From Cyprinodon diabolis (taxonomy: Eukaryota > Chordata > Actinopteri > Cyprinodontiformes > Cyprinodontidae): DNA of 64,000 nt. The position numbers and the translations under genes were made by a program. The notes beneath the pieces are model-generated. The model saw only the letters and a list, made by a program, of their open reading frames with translations, was not told where the DNA came from and did not search any database. Of this stretch, positions 1-11,600 are shown piece by piece. Each line of letters opens with the position of its first letter. Positions within the stretch are counted from its first letter, which is position 1. The stretch lies in NCBI GenBank assembly GCA_030533445.1, contig CM060065.1, positions 8,388,474-8,452,473 of the forward strand, in the 5' to 3' direction.

Positions 1-1
1 A

Positions 2-499
2 GAAGCTGATGTTCTACTTCCTAAAGAAGAAGAGCAAATAGATGGCGGCCTGTTACTGCCCATCGAGTTACGATTCAACCATTTCACCTGCGCACTCGAC
101 ATGAACGACAGAGACTTGGTTAGCAAGAGCAGCCAGCTGAGCAGCATCTTGGATTCCCAGAATGATCTGTCACTTGCCAATGAGTATGAGGAAGAGGAGG
201 CCGAGCAAGAAGGAGAGGATGTTGGCGCGGCTGCCAAAGGACCGAATGATCCAGAGCTAAGCCTCTCCAAGAGGTTTGGTGGCTTCGTCAAAGGAAGGCA
301 CGGCTACAGAAGGTTAATGTATCCAGGAAGGTCTTACCAGAAGAGGTATGGGGGCTTCATTGGCATTAGAAAGTCTGCCCGCAAGTGGAACAACCAAAAA
401 AGGTTCAGCGAGTTTCTGAAGCAGTACCTGGGCATGACCACCCGGGCCACTGAGTTCAACAGTGTTTCAGGAGACCTGGCCCAGCAGAATGAAGTTTAA
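2..499 (+). CDS. pnoc: Pronociceptin (prepronociceptin), last coding exon, 5' part outside window
   Basis: Precursor of the secreted neuropeptide nociceptin/orphanin FQ, which in vertebrates acts on the Gi-coupled NOP receptor. The frame is open from base 2 to the TAA at 497-499, so the exon or its upstream part starts before the window; signal peptide and cysteine-rich N-terminus are not visible. After an acidic stretch rich in Glu come dibasic sites releasing three segments: an opioid-like segment starting FGGFVKGRHGY, then KR and YGGFIGIRKSARKWNNQ (nociceptin), then KR and FSEFLKQYLG onward (nocistatin/nocII-type C-terminal peptide). The RKSARK core and KRFSEF junction are diagnostic of PNOC rather than proenkephalin or prodynorphin. 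Oddity: nociceptin starts with Tyr, while the upstream unit has Phe in place of the opioid Tyr. The ATG at 101 is internal, not the true start. Confidence 0.93.
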   Translation, partial: EADVLLPKEEEQIDGGLLLPIELRFNHFTCALDMNDRDLVSKSSQLSSILDSQNDLSLANEYEEEEAEQEGEDVGAAAKGPNDPELSLSKRFGGFVKGRHGYRRLMYPGRSYQKRYGGFIGIRKSARKWNNQKRFSEFLKQYLGMTTRATEFNSVSGDLAQQNEV

Positions 500-1393
500 G
501 GGAGCGCACCAATCACCAGATGTGTTTCAGTGATCTACTTTTGTAATGTTTGAACATTTCAGAGTTCATCTGGAAACCTTAAAGTCACATAATAAAAAAA
601 AGAACATAAAAAAGGCGAAGCCATTATTTAAGACTCCAATTTTAGACCTAGTTTTACCGAGACATATGAATAGCCTTTTCCTTTTCTCATCCGTTGTCTC
701 TACAGATAAGAAGTCTCAAAACCCCTGGATACTGAAACGTGTGTCATTTAAGTATTTTAGAGGAACACAAAAGAAAATAAAGAATAGAAAAGTTTTTGTT
801 TTCCAAAACCTTTTTCCATCTAACCTTCTGTAGACATTCAGACAGATGGAGGAATCATTCCACCATTTGTCAGTCCATCCATCTCCTCCCTCTCTTTCTT
901 TTCAGTGTCTGGATAAATTAGTACTTAAACCAATGGCAGGGAAATATACACATTTGTGTCTGAAGAAGTGTGGAACTTTGAGATGGAAATTTGTGGAAAT
1001 CCTGTTTTCAACCCTCCTCTCCACCATTTACTCCCCTCTTGCACAATAAATGTATTTCTTGTTTTAGTGGATTTGCTGTTGAAGCTCTTCTTGAGATTTG
1101 CCAAAAAAAGAAATATTAAAAAGCCTTAAGCTTTGATATTTACTGAAGCTCTAATGAAGATTAAAATGTATGTTTGTTTACATTTGTTTTGTACATTGTT
1201 ATGGACGAAAATTTGAACCTTTTCTTTTTCGAATGTCGCCATCTAGTGGACAAATAATTATAGCAGGTCTCTGTAATGTCTGCTGTTTTTTGTTTTTGTT
1301 TTGTTTTCTTAACTATTTTTCACCCATGTTCTGGTGTTTTGGTGATAAGAGCTTTATCAGATGTGTGTCTTTATGTGATTTGTGCTGAATAAA
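500..1393 (+). other. pnoc: pnoc 3' untranslated region
   Basis: Non-coding sequence after the pnoc stop. Two AATAAA polyadenylation signals are seen, at 1045-1050 and 1388-1393. Open frames here lack coding character. Which signal is used cannot be told from sequence. Confidence 0.6.
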
Positions 1394-1399
1394 TTAAAA

Positions 1400-2082
1400 T
1401 GTTTGAATCGACACTCATATTTTGTTGGTTGAAATCTCCTTGATAATAGTTATGATACAGATAAATCAAAATAATTTGACTTTAACGACTCTAGACAGCA
1501 CCCACCATTCATCACTTATGTTGTGCATTGCTGAGCATATATTTAATGGCCTCTTGTGTTTAATAACTTGTGTGTAAAGATTGTCTCTAAGCTGTACTGA
1601 TGTAAAATGTTTCTGTTGACCTGGAGGAGTTGGTGTAAATAGCTAAATGAATAATCATAATAAATATAGTTTACTATTTCTTTTGTGGCTTTTAATGCAG
1701 CAACTGATTTGGTGTCTTGAAGCATTTTGTTCCTTACATCTATACTGCACTTTATATAGCTATCTAAGAGTGTGCTTTTGCTTTTACAAGTCACATTAGG
1801 CTGGGTTACGCTGGTACTTACTAACATGGTTAACCATAGTTAAAGGTTTATGAGCAGTACCTGAGTTCTTACTAACTTCTAAAATGTAAATACGAAAGGT
1901 GTGTGCAGATAATCAAGATTTTTGCTTGACAAAGCTTGGATTGTTGCATCAGAATTAAAATTTTACAAAATAGCATTTTTAGTCATTATTTGTTTTTTAA
2001 TTCTTTTATAGATAGGGTAGGAGACGTATAAAAACATATAAGTATAAATAAAAATTATAACCAGTAACAATCGGATTACAGA
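1400..2082. other. Intergenic, AT-rich, no feature recognised
   Basis: AT-rich sequence between the pnoc 3' end and the transposon cluster. No exon, repeat terminus or RNA gene was recognised. Confidence 0.4.
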
Positions 2083-2480
2083 AATCTGAAATTAATTTTT
2101 AGACATCCAGAATGTTTATTTTAGATAGGAGTAATGTTTTTTCAGATATCTGAAAGTAACGGCCCAATACACATGAATGGGGAAAAGTGACGTCATTTGT
2201 CCTAGTAAAAATTACATTTCAGATATCTGAAATGTTCATTTTGGATAGGAAGAATGTTATTTTAGATATCTGAAATGTTCATTTTGACTAGGAATAAATG
2301 CATTTGAGACCTTGGAAATATATATTCAGTCAAGCTAATAAATGTCAAAAGAGACACTTAAAATTTGTAAAGATTTTTAGGTATTTGAAAGTTTATTCTT
2401 ACTAGTACAATTATATTCTTGGCAGCCTGAAATTACATTTTTGCTAGGAAAAATGTAATTTCGGATATCTATAAGTACAT
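2083..2480. repeat. Low-copy tandem repeat with GATATCTGAAA core
   Basis: The core AGATATCTGAAATGTTCATT recurs with a 42-bp period at 2221 and 2263. Diverged copies lie at about 2143 and 2462. The array borders the left arm of the inverted-repeat element starting near 2497. Confidence 0.6.
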
Positions 2481-2496
2481 TTCTGGCTAGTAGGTA

Positions 2497-2945
2497 TGGA
2501 GGACCAACTCTGCCATAGTTAAAAATAAATAAATGCTTTAAAAATAAATAAGCATACAATTAATTGCCTCCAAACATACAATAAACATATAAATGTAGGT
2601 AGAAATTAAATTAAACTGTGAGACATAAATGTATATATCTCTTTAAATTAGGTTCTTTATTTATTTGTCTTTGTAATAATTACCTTATTTATTTATTGTC
2701 CATTTTAATCTTCAACTTTTCATCTTCAACGTCATTTATTTATTACTTATATTTTTAAGTATTTATTTATGTCCATGTGATATTTTTGTCTGTTGTATTC
2801 TTGCTTTGTATTTTTTTGCCCTATTTATTTCTTCATCACTATTTATTTTCTGCCTGTCATTTTTGCATTTCTGTCTGCATTTCTGCCTCGTTATGCAAAT
2901 GAGGAGGGGTGTGTCTTAGAGGGTCAACTTCTGCCCATTGGTTGG
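2497..2945 (+). mobile_element. Left arm of a long inverted repeat (element X)
   Basis: This 449-bp segment is inverted at 3541-3986. Shared landmarks are GGACCAACTCTGCCATA at the outer edge, TATGCAAATGAGGAGGGGTG further in, and CCCATTGGTTGG at the inner edge. No transposase frame is seen. It is either a long-TIR DNA transposon or two oppositely oriented copies of one element. Confidence 0.65.
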
Positions 2946-3015
2946 TTAGCATTTTACTGCATCGGACGAATCTACAGGACGAGAGGAGATTCTGAAGTCG
3001 AGTCTGAAGTCAGTG

Positions 3016-4026
3016 GCCGTTTCTCAATTCATAAGAAGTACAGATTGGTTTCCTCGACAAGTATGTTCTTGAGAAGAACCCAGGAAAGTGTGGACTCCGG
3101 GAGAACGGGAGCACGCAGCATAAATCTGGGTCAATTGGAACAGAAGCGTACTGATGACATCACCACACGCTCAGCTCGTCTGGAGCTGCATTTCACCTCC
3201 TGTTATTAATAGTCTCTAGATAATAATAAATTCTGAATTTTTTCATTTAGTGGGAGAATCAGATAAACACTAATCAAATTAACATTTTGCCAAATAAAAC
3301 CCACAAAAAAAAGAGATCAGAGCCAGTCCTTCACACACGGCTATACAGAGAGAGAGGGCTGCTGCAGAGGCTGATGCCATTTTTTTTTTAATTACGCATG
3401 GGCCATATAGTGACGCTTAAAAGTATAATGTTCCCGCCTCAAAAGATCTTAAAACGTACTTTTATTGAACAACAGCAAAAGAAAGAGAACTTTTAACTTA
3501 ACTTAATACTCTGAGCTCTGTGAGTTAAGAAGATGGGCCGCCAACCAATGAGCAGAAGTTGACTCTCTAGGACACACCCCTCTTCATTTGCATAATGCGG
3601 TAGAAATGCAGACAGAAATGTAAATACGACAGGCAGAAATAAATAGCACTGAAGAAATATATAGGGTAAAAAAATACAAAGGAAGAATAAAACAGACAAA
3701 AATATTATACCATGCACATAAATAAATACTTAAAAATAAGTAATACATAAATTAAGTTGAAGATTATAAGGGACAATAAATAAATAAGGTAATTATTACA
3801 AAGGCGAATAATAAAGAGGCTAGTTAAAAGAGATTCATACATTTATGTCTCACTGTATAATTTAATTTCTACCTACATTTATTAGTTTATTGTATTTTTG
3901 GCGGCAATTATTTGTATGCTTATTTATTTATTGAGCATTTATTTATTTCTGTATTTATTATCAAATATGGCAGAGTTGGTCCTCCACAGGTGTCAGAATT
4001 CGCGTTCTCGTGAATTGAGAAACGGC
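3016..4026. mobile_element. Non-autonomous DNA transposon Y, copy 1, interrupted by element X
   Basis: Ends are inverted: GCCGTTTCTCAATTC at 3016 and GAATTGAGAAACGGC at 4012-4026. The left 510 bp match copy 2 at 27509-28282, including GAGAAGAAC, GTGTGGACTC and CACGCAGCATAAAT landmarks. The rest is replaced by the right arm of element X (3541-3986). No transposase. Superfamily not assigned. Confidence 0.65.
3541..3986 (-). mobile_element. Right arm of element X, inside element Y
   Basis: Inverted copy of 2497-2945, ending TGGCAGAGTTGGTCCTCCA. It sits between the left part and the extreme right end of element Y, so X and Y are interleaved rather than simply nested. Confidence 0.65.
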
Positions 4027-4168
4027 TTTTATTTTGAAGTATCACACCGGAAGTAACGCTTCCAATCAACGTGAACTTGATTTCTGTGGAGACTTTAACT
4101 CATATAAGTCCTTATTCTTGGTCTTCTGAGTTGTCCCACTACCACAACACCCGGATTTGGTTGATCGA
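4027..4168 (+). promoter_or_regulatory. pdpr: Putative pdpr promoter and non-coding exon 1
   Basis: Unique sequence between element Y and the first pdpr intron. ACCGGAAGT at 4046-4054 is a consensus ETS/GABP (NRF-2) site, common at genes for mitochondrial proteins. A consensus donor, CGA|GTGAGT, follows at 4169, so a 5'UTR exon may end at 4168. There is no ATG between the ETS site and this donor. The exon and transcription start are inferred, not shown. Confidence 0.4.
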
Positions 4169-4702
4169 GTGAGTTTAAGGTAGTAGTGAACAGGTTATTA
4201 TCTCACACACGGGTTTTCACTATTTCAGTTGAGCTAGTGTATAAAGAAAGTAGTGAACGTTAGCTAACCTCTGCTAATAGCTACGCAGTGTAGCTCTATA
4301 ACCCTGATGCTAACTTTGCCCAGCGTCTATAAACTGTCACAATGTCAGAGCGGTTTTCCTTTAGCTTAAAAAGCCGAAGCTTAATTCAGGTTGTTTGCCT
4401 CTAAGCTAATCTCTCAGAATAAATGCAAGGTTTTAAAAGTATGGTCAGCTAAAGCTAGCGCTCCGGCTAAAGGTGAGCTTCAGAGTTGTTTTGAATCATG
4501 TAACTCAGGGACTTTTCACCTTGCAGCTCCTCTAAGACTCCTGCTGCTCTTTAAAGGTGGACCATCAAGCTTTTAGCATGAAAACCTGTTAGTTAGAAAG
4601 ATTATAACTGTGTAATGCCTGGTACTGTTGTTTAATTAGCATCTAAGCTTTAAGAGGAAACTAAAGTCCAGTTATCCTCATCGCATTTGACCAAACCTTC
4701 CT

Positions 4703-5375
4703 AATTCAATTCAAATCAGTTTATTTCTATAGTACCAATTCACAACACCTGTAATCTCAAGGCACTTTACAGTTCACCAGATCATCCAGTCAGATTAATC
4801 AAAATTTTCTATCTAAAGAAAACCAGGTAATTGCTTCGACTTGAAGGCAATCCCTCACACTAACCATGCTTGTAGCGACAGTGGAGAGGAAAAACTCCCT
4901 TTTAACAGGAAGAAACCTCCAGCAGAACCAGACTCAGTGTGAGCGGCCATCTGCTGAGGCCGACTGGGGTTCAAGGAGACAGAAGCAGAGATAGAAAAGC
5001 AGCTGTAAAAGGCGGCCCCAGCCAGAAAACACAGCAAGGCAGACGAGCTCCGAGCCAGCTCCCATGTCAGAGGATGAAGAGAGCACATCCAGTTAATCAC
5101 AGTCAGAGAAACAGGACTACACTGGAAAACAGGTTGATCTCCAAAATCTATAAACAAAGGTGTTGATGGCAGCAGCACAGCTGATATTTCTCTCCAGGAT
5201 GGAGTCACAGCCAAACAGGAACAGACCAGATGAAGCTACTATGAGAACAAGCAGAGAGAGCAGAAATTTAGAGATTTAACTAACAGATTCTGCAGAACAG
5301 AGATAAAATAATTAAGAAGGAGTCCCTATGTCCTCCAGCAGTCTAAGCCTATAGCAGCATAACTATAGAGCTATC
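4703..5375 (+). repeat. Teleost dispersed repeat A, copy 1
   Basis: It begins near AATTCAATTCAAATCAGTTT and contains GCATGCTTGTAGCGACAGTG-like and AACAGGAAGAAACCTCCAGC blocks, also present at 12066-12565 and 21444-22672. It ends just before the acceptor of the first pdpr coding exon. The reading frames inside are not genes. Confidence 0.75.
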
Positions 5376-5421
5376 TCAGGTTAATGAGGTTCTGTGTTTG
5401 TGTGCAGCAGAAAACACAGCC

Positions 5422-5684
5422 ATGTGCAGCTGTGTGCGGAGCTCCAGGGCAATGGCTCCTGCACTGCTTCCCAGGCTGCTGCTCCCTCAGACGGGGATCA
5501 GACTTGCTGGCAGGGGGCTCTGGACCTCTCCCCAATGCCTGGCTGTCAGCGGGGACAACCAGCTCCCTCCTCTGCCGAGCCAGGCCCGGGTTGTGATCTG
5601 TGGAGGAGGAATTGTTGGGACGTCAGTGGCCTACCACCTGGCTAAACTGGGCTGGAAGGATGTAGTTCTGCTTGAGCAGGGCAG
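5422..5684 (+). CDS. pdpr: pdpr coding exon 1
   Basis: Carries the presequence and [18 protein letters not shown] likely acceptor (GTGTGCAG) ends at 5407; donor CAG|GTAAGA. ATG 5422 is the first in frame; ATG 5452 (GGCAATGGCT) has the better Kozak context and starts [11 protein letters not shown], a typical import signal. Confidence 0.85.
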
Positions 5685-8600
5685 GTAAGAAAATAAACTT
5701 TTAATAATCTGGATTATTATTGTTAAAGATTACACTTGGATGCTTTTAACTTCTATTATTCCATTAGACTTGCTGTCTCCAAACTCATTTCCCTCTATAA
5801 ATAAAGATTGTTATACTAATTATTTGTTTTAATTTTGTTGTCTTTTTTGCATCCCACCCAGGCTTGGTGCCGGAACAACTAGACTGTGTGCAGGCATTCT
5901 GAGCATGGCTAAACCTATTTCCATTGAGTCTCAGATGGCCAACTACTCCAGCAGCCTTTATCAGCAGCTAGAGGGGGAGACTGGTGTCAAAACAGGTTAG
6001 ATTCTTTCATACCGTAAATCCTCTAATATAGGACAGGGCCTTTATTTCACTCAGGAGCATCTTGGTCCAGGCCATTATTGGAAGGAGGCCAGAATTAGAG
6101 GCAGACCTCTATTTCTGTTTGATTAAAACAGACTACCAGTGGAATGAATAAAAACGAGATTTTGTGTCTCTTTGAACTATTAAATACTAGGTTCATTTAT
6201 AGAAAAATTTACAGGGACTAAAGTACTTCGGCCCCAGGCCGGATTTCCGTCTCTTAGCGATTGCCTGTGGGTAAAAAAAAAAAAAAAAAAACACTCGAAA
6301 ATAAATGGACAGTAAATTAAATAAAAAAGAAAATCGAAATCCCTCCTGCATTTCTCAGCCAATGGGGGCAAAGGAGGGCTCTGAAACGAATAGTATTAGC
6401 CAATCAGAAGAAGAGGGGAGCGGGTCTAAGGAAAGTGTGTACCTCCTCCTCTCGTTTCTTGCCTCAAGTCGGCAGATTGATGCTATTTATTTGCCATTTA
6501 TACATAATCCACCCGGAAAAAGAACATCCTCCACTATCCCTTTAGTTTTTATCAACTAACTGAGACATTTAAGACATTTTTTTACACCTATCTTCCTTTT
6601 CTGTGTCTGAACTAGAATTTTAATCAGGTACTGGTAATTTAATGGATCAAGGACACTCATTAAGGAATGCAAAACCAATCTACAACAGTGTCACTTTGTC
6701 AGTAAAAAAAGTTCACCTTTAGATCACAGGTCAGGTGGGAGGATCTATCGAAAGTAAGAGAAAGTCATGAGAGGACATTGGAGAAAAACAGGCACAAATA
6801 CAGAGAAGGAGCTCTGAACAGAAGAGGCCAGATAGGAAATATTTGGCCTACAGGTGTAAAACCCCAAGAGAAACAGGGTAGTGTTTGAGTCATGCTGCAG
6901 GGAATACTTTTGATTAACAGGCACAGAGAAGCTGATGTAGCTTCTAGTGTAACTACAGGGTTCCCGCGGGTCCTTAAAAAGTCTTAAAAGGCATTTAATT
7001 CTTCAAAATAAAATTAAGGCCTTAATTAGTATTAAAATGTCTTAAATTAGTCTTTTGTAGGTCTTAATTTTTAAAACATCATAAATAGGATTATTTTTAT
7101 TACGATTTATTTTTGTAATCTAAATAAAACGTTAAAATTGACCATTTTTTTTTCTTTTTATTAAAAAAAAGACGGCTCGCCATTATTGGTTCCGTCCCGA
7201 TAGCGGAACCAATAAAGCGTTGTTGCGGCCGGGACATTTGGGAGGGCATTTACTTTTTGTATGGAAAATATGAGCAGGTGTAAATGTAACGAAAATTGGC
7301 TCCAGCCAAGAGTTTTCTCCATGGCTAAAACCAGGGAACATGCATGAGGCACAGTGGATTTTGTGCAAAAAGTCATTCAAGCTCAGATTGATGGGAATTA
7401 AGGCAGTTTATGTTATAATAAACCTTTGGATTAAGTTGTCGCAAGCAGGTTTTTCTTGTTTCTTGAAAATTTGGTCTTAAATTTTTATTTCAAGTGGCAT
7501 TGAAAACTCTTAAAAAGTCTCTAACTTGCCTTATGCTGTAGGAACCCTGAACTAAACAGACAAGCTTTTGCTTATTCATTTGTTCGATCCAGTTGGGAAT
7601 CTTTGTCAGGACTCAAGTTTCTGTTCCACTACTCTCCACCCAAACTGTCTCAGCTAGAGAAAAGATCCGAATAGAATAGGTATACGTTTTATTAAAAGTG
7701 TCAAAATAAAAACTGCTTAAGGGGTGTGAAGACTTACCAGGCTCTGTATGTCCAGATTATTGGTTGGGGTGCCTCATTTTGAGCTGTTATGACTTAATGC
7801 TCTTCCTTTGACTTTATTATTATTTTTTTCTCAGGTTATGTGAAGACAGGTTCTTTGTGTTTGGCACAGAATCAAGATCGCTTCATTTCACTGAAACGTT
7901 TGGCAACAAGACTCAGGTAAGACAGTTGATTGAACTCCTTGGTGTCGACAGCTGCTGGGATTTTAGGGGGTGTCATTATTTAAAAATAAAATAATAATGT
8001 ATGATCTATTCACAGAGTGTTGGGGATCAGCTGTAATATCATTAAACCTAAAGAGATAGCTAAACTCCACCCTCTAGTCAATATTCATGACCTGGTGGGG
8101 GCGCTCCATCTCCCTGATGATGCTGTGGTGTCCTCTCCTGATGTCAACAACGCGCTGGCTGTGGCTGCTGCGCGACAAGGTAACCTGTGGCCGCCAATAG
8201 CTGGGATACCAATAGCGTCTCGCTCCTTTCTTCACACTGTTTATTTTCCTCCCATCCAGGGGTTCAGATTCTGGAGCGCACCACGGTTCAGCAGGTGGTG
8301 GTGGAGAAGAGCCACGTCACGGCTGTGGAAACTGATCGCGGCTCCATTGAATGTGATTATTTTGTCAACTGTGCCGGCCAGGTAATGCTCGGATCTGTTA
8401 TCCGAATGCTGACTCATCAGTGTGCCTGGTTCTGAACTTAACTGGGTCAGTCCTGTTTTTCACATGCTTTCTCTCTGCATGTGTTTCCTCCCTAGTGGGC
8501 CTATGAGCTGGGTCAGGCCAGCGAGGTGAAGGTGTCGGTTCCCCTCCACGGCTGCGAGCACTTCTACCTCCTCACCAAACCTCCGCAGGAGCCACTTTCC

Positions 8601-11600
8601 CCCCACAATCCAGGTCTCACTAGCCAAAGACGCCATTTCACTCCTTTTTGCAGCAGTTTCTGATGCTTTTCCAAAATAAATTCCTGCCTCTACTTGTAAT
8701 TAATATAATGCACAAATATGAGAAGCTGATCTGATACAGAAATGGACCAATAGAGTTAAAACGCCCTGAGAAATGGGCTGGCGACGGGAAGCAGGTGATT
8801 TTCATTTTCACGGTTTCTAACCAAGGACATTCCAGGTGGAAACACAGAAATGTGCTGTCAGGTTGCTCTTAAAGGTGTGGCGTCTGTTACAGCAGGAAGT
8901 AGACTCAAATGTCACCACCTAAAACATGAGTGATGTGTTTTAAAAATTAAAAAGCTGCGTGATATTCCTTTTTTCTACATTCTCATGGGAACATCAAAGT
9001 TTGCATCGTTCACATAGCAACACTTTGCATGATGCCAAAGCAATATGAAGCACAGATCTGATAATAATATTTTATCGGTTCCAATATTGAATAAAATCGT
9101 AAATTAAGGACTGGTAGAAACGGGCCCCATTCATAAGGGCAGATCTATTTAATCTATTTCTATGATAAACTAAAGTTACATTTAAAAATCTCTTGGAAAG
9201 CAGAAAGGTTTCCCTCTTTTTTGACCCTCCATCTTTGATTCAGTAAATACAGCCGGTTTATTTCCACACAGTCGCATATTTGTTTACAAGATGGAATTTG
9301 TTCAGTTAAAACACTTAACCTGTTTTCAATAACAAGCCTCATCTTCACTTTATATAGGAAAGGTGATATGAAAGCCATTTTGTACCATGATGGCCCCCGT
9401 GTTGGTGGAGGGGGAGAAGCGGTGCGGGAGAGGTCATGTCTCTGCATTCTGACCATTAGATGTTGCTAAGAAATTACAAACTGTAGCTTTAAAGTGCCAT
9501 TAATATCTTTCTATTCGTAATTTCTGATGGTCTAAATAGGTTTACATGGGCACAGAATCTGCTCCACAATGCCTCCTTTGAACACAGATCATCAATTTGC
9601 ACCTCACTTTCAGATGTACTAAAAAGATGCAAAGACTTTAGACCTGGAAAGTCGCTTTGCATGTGGCAAAGTATTACATTTTCATATCCTCCACCCATGA
9701 ATTTGCACTTTTTGGTTCATTAGAATGTTTTTTGCATATTGATGAATGCACACACGCAAAAAAAAAAAAGAGTGCTGACAGTGTCTGCTAAATTACAAAT
9801 GCAAATCATTTAGCACGTTCTTCGAGGATCCACTCTCTGTATAAAAGACATATTTGCAACTATTTTAAGACGTGTAGACCTAAAGTTCAAGCCCTTTGTT
9901 GAATTGGTGAAGGCGTGAGTCGACATAAAGCAGGCTTCACCAGGAAGGCTGATTGCTTTACAGTGAAGTGGCTGCTTTCTATTTTAGCCTCTTTTATTGA
10001 AAATACTGTATTTGGAAATGCCGATAGCCTTTTAGTAGCCACCAGGTTACTGTAAAGGTTGTATCTTCAAGGGAATACATAAAGGTGCTGCTGTAGTATG
10101 CTCGTTGCCAGTTTAAGATACTAAAGTCTGATCCTAATTCAGCACTGAGAGAGAACAGTATGGGCGATTAGAAAACCTGAGGTTGGAAACCTTAAATCTA
10201 CTTAATTGTGTGTTCTTTTGGGTCCCTGAGCAAGACCCTTAACGCCACACTGCTCCCTGGGAGCCGCACAATGGCAGCCCACTGCTCCCCAAGGGGATGG
10301 GTTAAATGCAGAGTTCATTTCATTGCTTTGTACTTGTGACAGTGTAATGACGATAAAGTTTAATTCTATTCTATTCATTAAGTAGGACTTGTGGGTTGAA
10401 TTTCTCTAGTTATAATCGATATGGATGGGAGGATGTACGCAAGGCCGTGGCAAGGAGGCCTTTTGTCTGGAGGCTTCGAGAAGAACCCTAAACCCATCTT
10501 CACCGAGGGCCGCAACCAGCTGGAGATCCAGAACATGCAGGAGGACTGGGATCACTTTGGTAAGGAGAGCCTGCCTTTCTCTGCTACTTTATCGCATGCC
10601 TTATTTATATAATGTGTTAGGAGTGGAGGTAGGGGGTGGGGGGTAATGCAGGTAACAGTCAGCGGCGCGGCAGCGGACCCTCCGGTTGCAACCTGATTTA
10701 AAACATTGGTCAATTACCGCATGTTGTCCGATAGCAGTGTCTAACTTCATTCGCGCTGCTTCTCCTGTGAATACGGTAAAGCCCTCCTGTGCGTCCGCGA
10801 TTCGATTCGATTAATTGGTTAATTTTTTTTTTTTTTTTTTTACACCTTACAGGCTAAACAAAGTTTCAAGTTTGAAATAAATCAATGAAAGCTGTAATAT
10901 CGTTATGCAATTTTTTTTTAGAAACAACAGCAAATAACAGAAGTAGAAGAGTTTAATCAAAAAATACTGCAGAAAATCAGTGCAATGTGTGCAATGCAAT
11001 ACCTCGGCTCCAGACGTCCCGCCCCCTCCACAGACGCTCCGCTGCTCCTCTCCCAAACTGTAGCTGACCGCAGACAGGAGGCCAGTTTCTTTTGTTTTTA
11101 TGACCGAAATTGTGGAAAACAACTCGTGAAGTTTGACCCGCTAGAAGAGCGAGGTGCACTAGAACGCTGGGAGCCTTTTTCCACCTGGATCTCTGCTCTT
11201 TTTGGCCCTCATGTCCCTCCGTCGTCGGACTAAATCATATCCAAACCCACAGCGTGTAGCACAGACCACGCTTCAATATTGAGCATAACTTAAAAATGTC
11301 TGTGTCAAGCTCACTGCAACACACTGCTATAAGAGTATAACCAGGAAGCGAGGTAGGAGGGCAAAATAGGTTTAGCGCCACTGCAGCACGGGAGGGAGAA
11401 TTACGCCCAGGAGCAAATGGATAAAAATAGACTGGAGGAAAAAAAAAAACATAAATTGATTACCTTGCAGACGTGTCGATGCATCGGATCGTCGGCTTTT
11501 GGATCGATGCATCGATACAAAACGATTATTATTTACACCCCTATTAAAATACTTTTATACACTCCAGGCAAACCTGTGGCAAGCCGGGCGATGGGAAAGA

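Larger units (their letters stand above)
8614..10409. other. pdpr intron 6
   Basis: The first 1.3 kb show no recognised element apart from simple A and T tracts. The last 500 bp hold dispersed repeat W copy 1 and a SINE-like tail. Confidence 0.45.

Noticed and set aside
2793..3209. 138-codon plus-strand frame
   Set aside because: Runs through transposon X and Y sequence, shares its body with non-coding copies elsewhere, and starts without support.
3016..4026. Simple nesting of X within Y or Y within X
   Set aside because: The order of arms is interleaved, so neither single-insertion model fits; left open as a complex event.
5398..5421. Upstream extension of pdpr exon 1 from a TTG
   Set aside because: TTG is not a normal start here, and a plausible intron acceptor ends at 5407.
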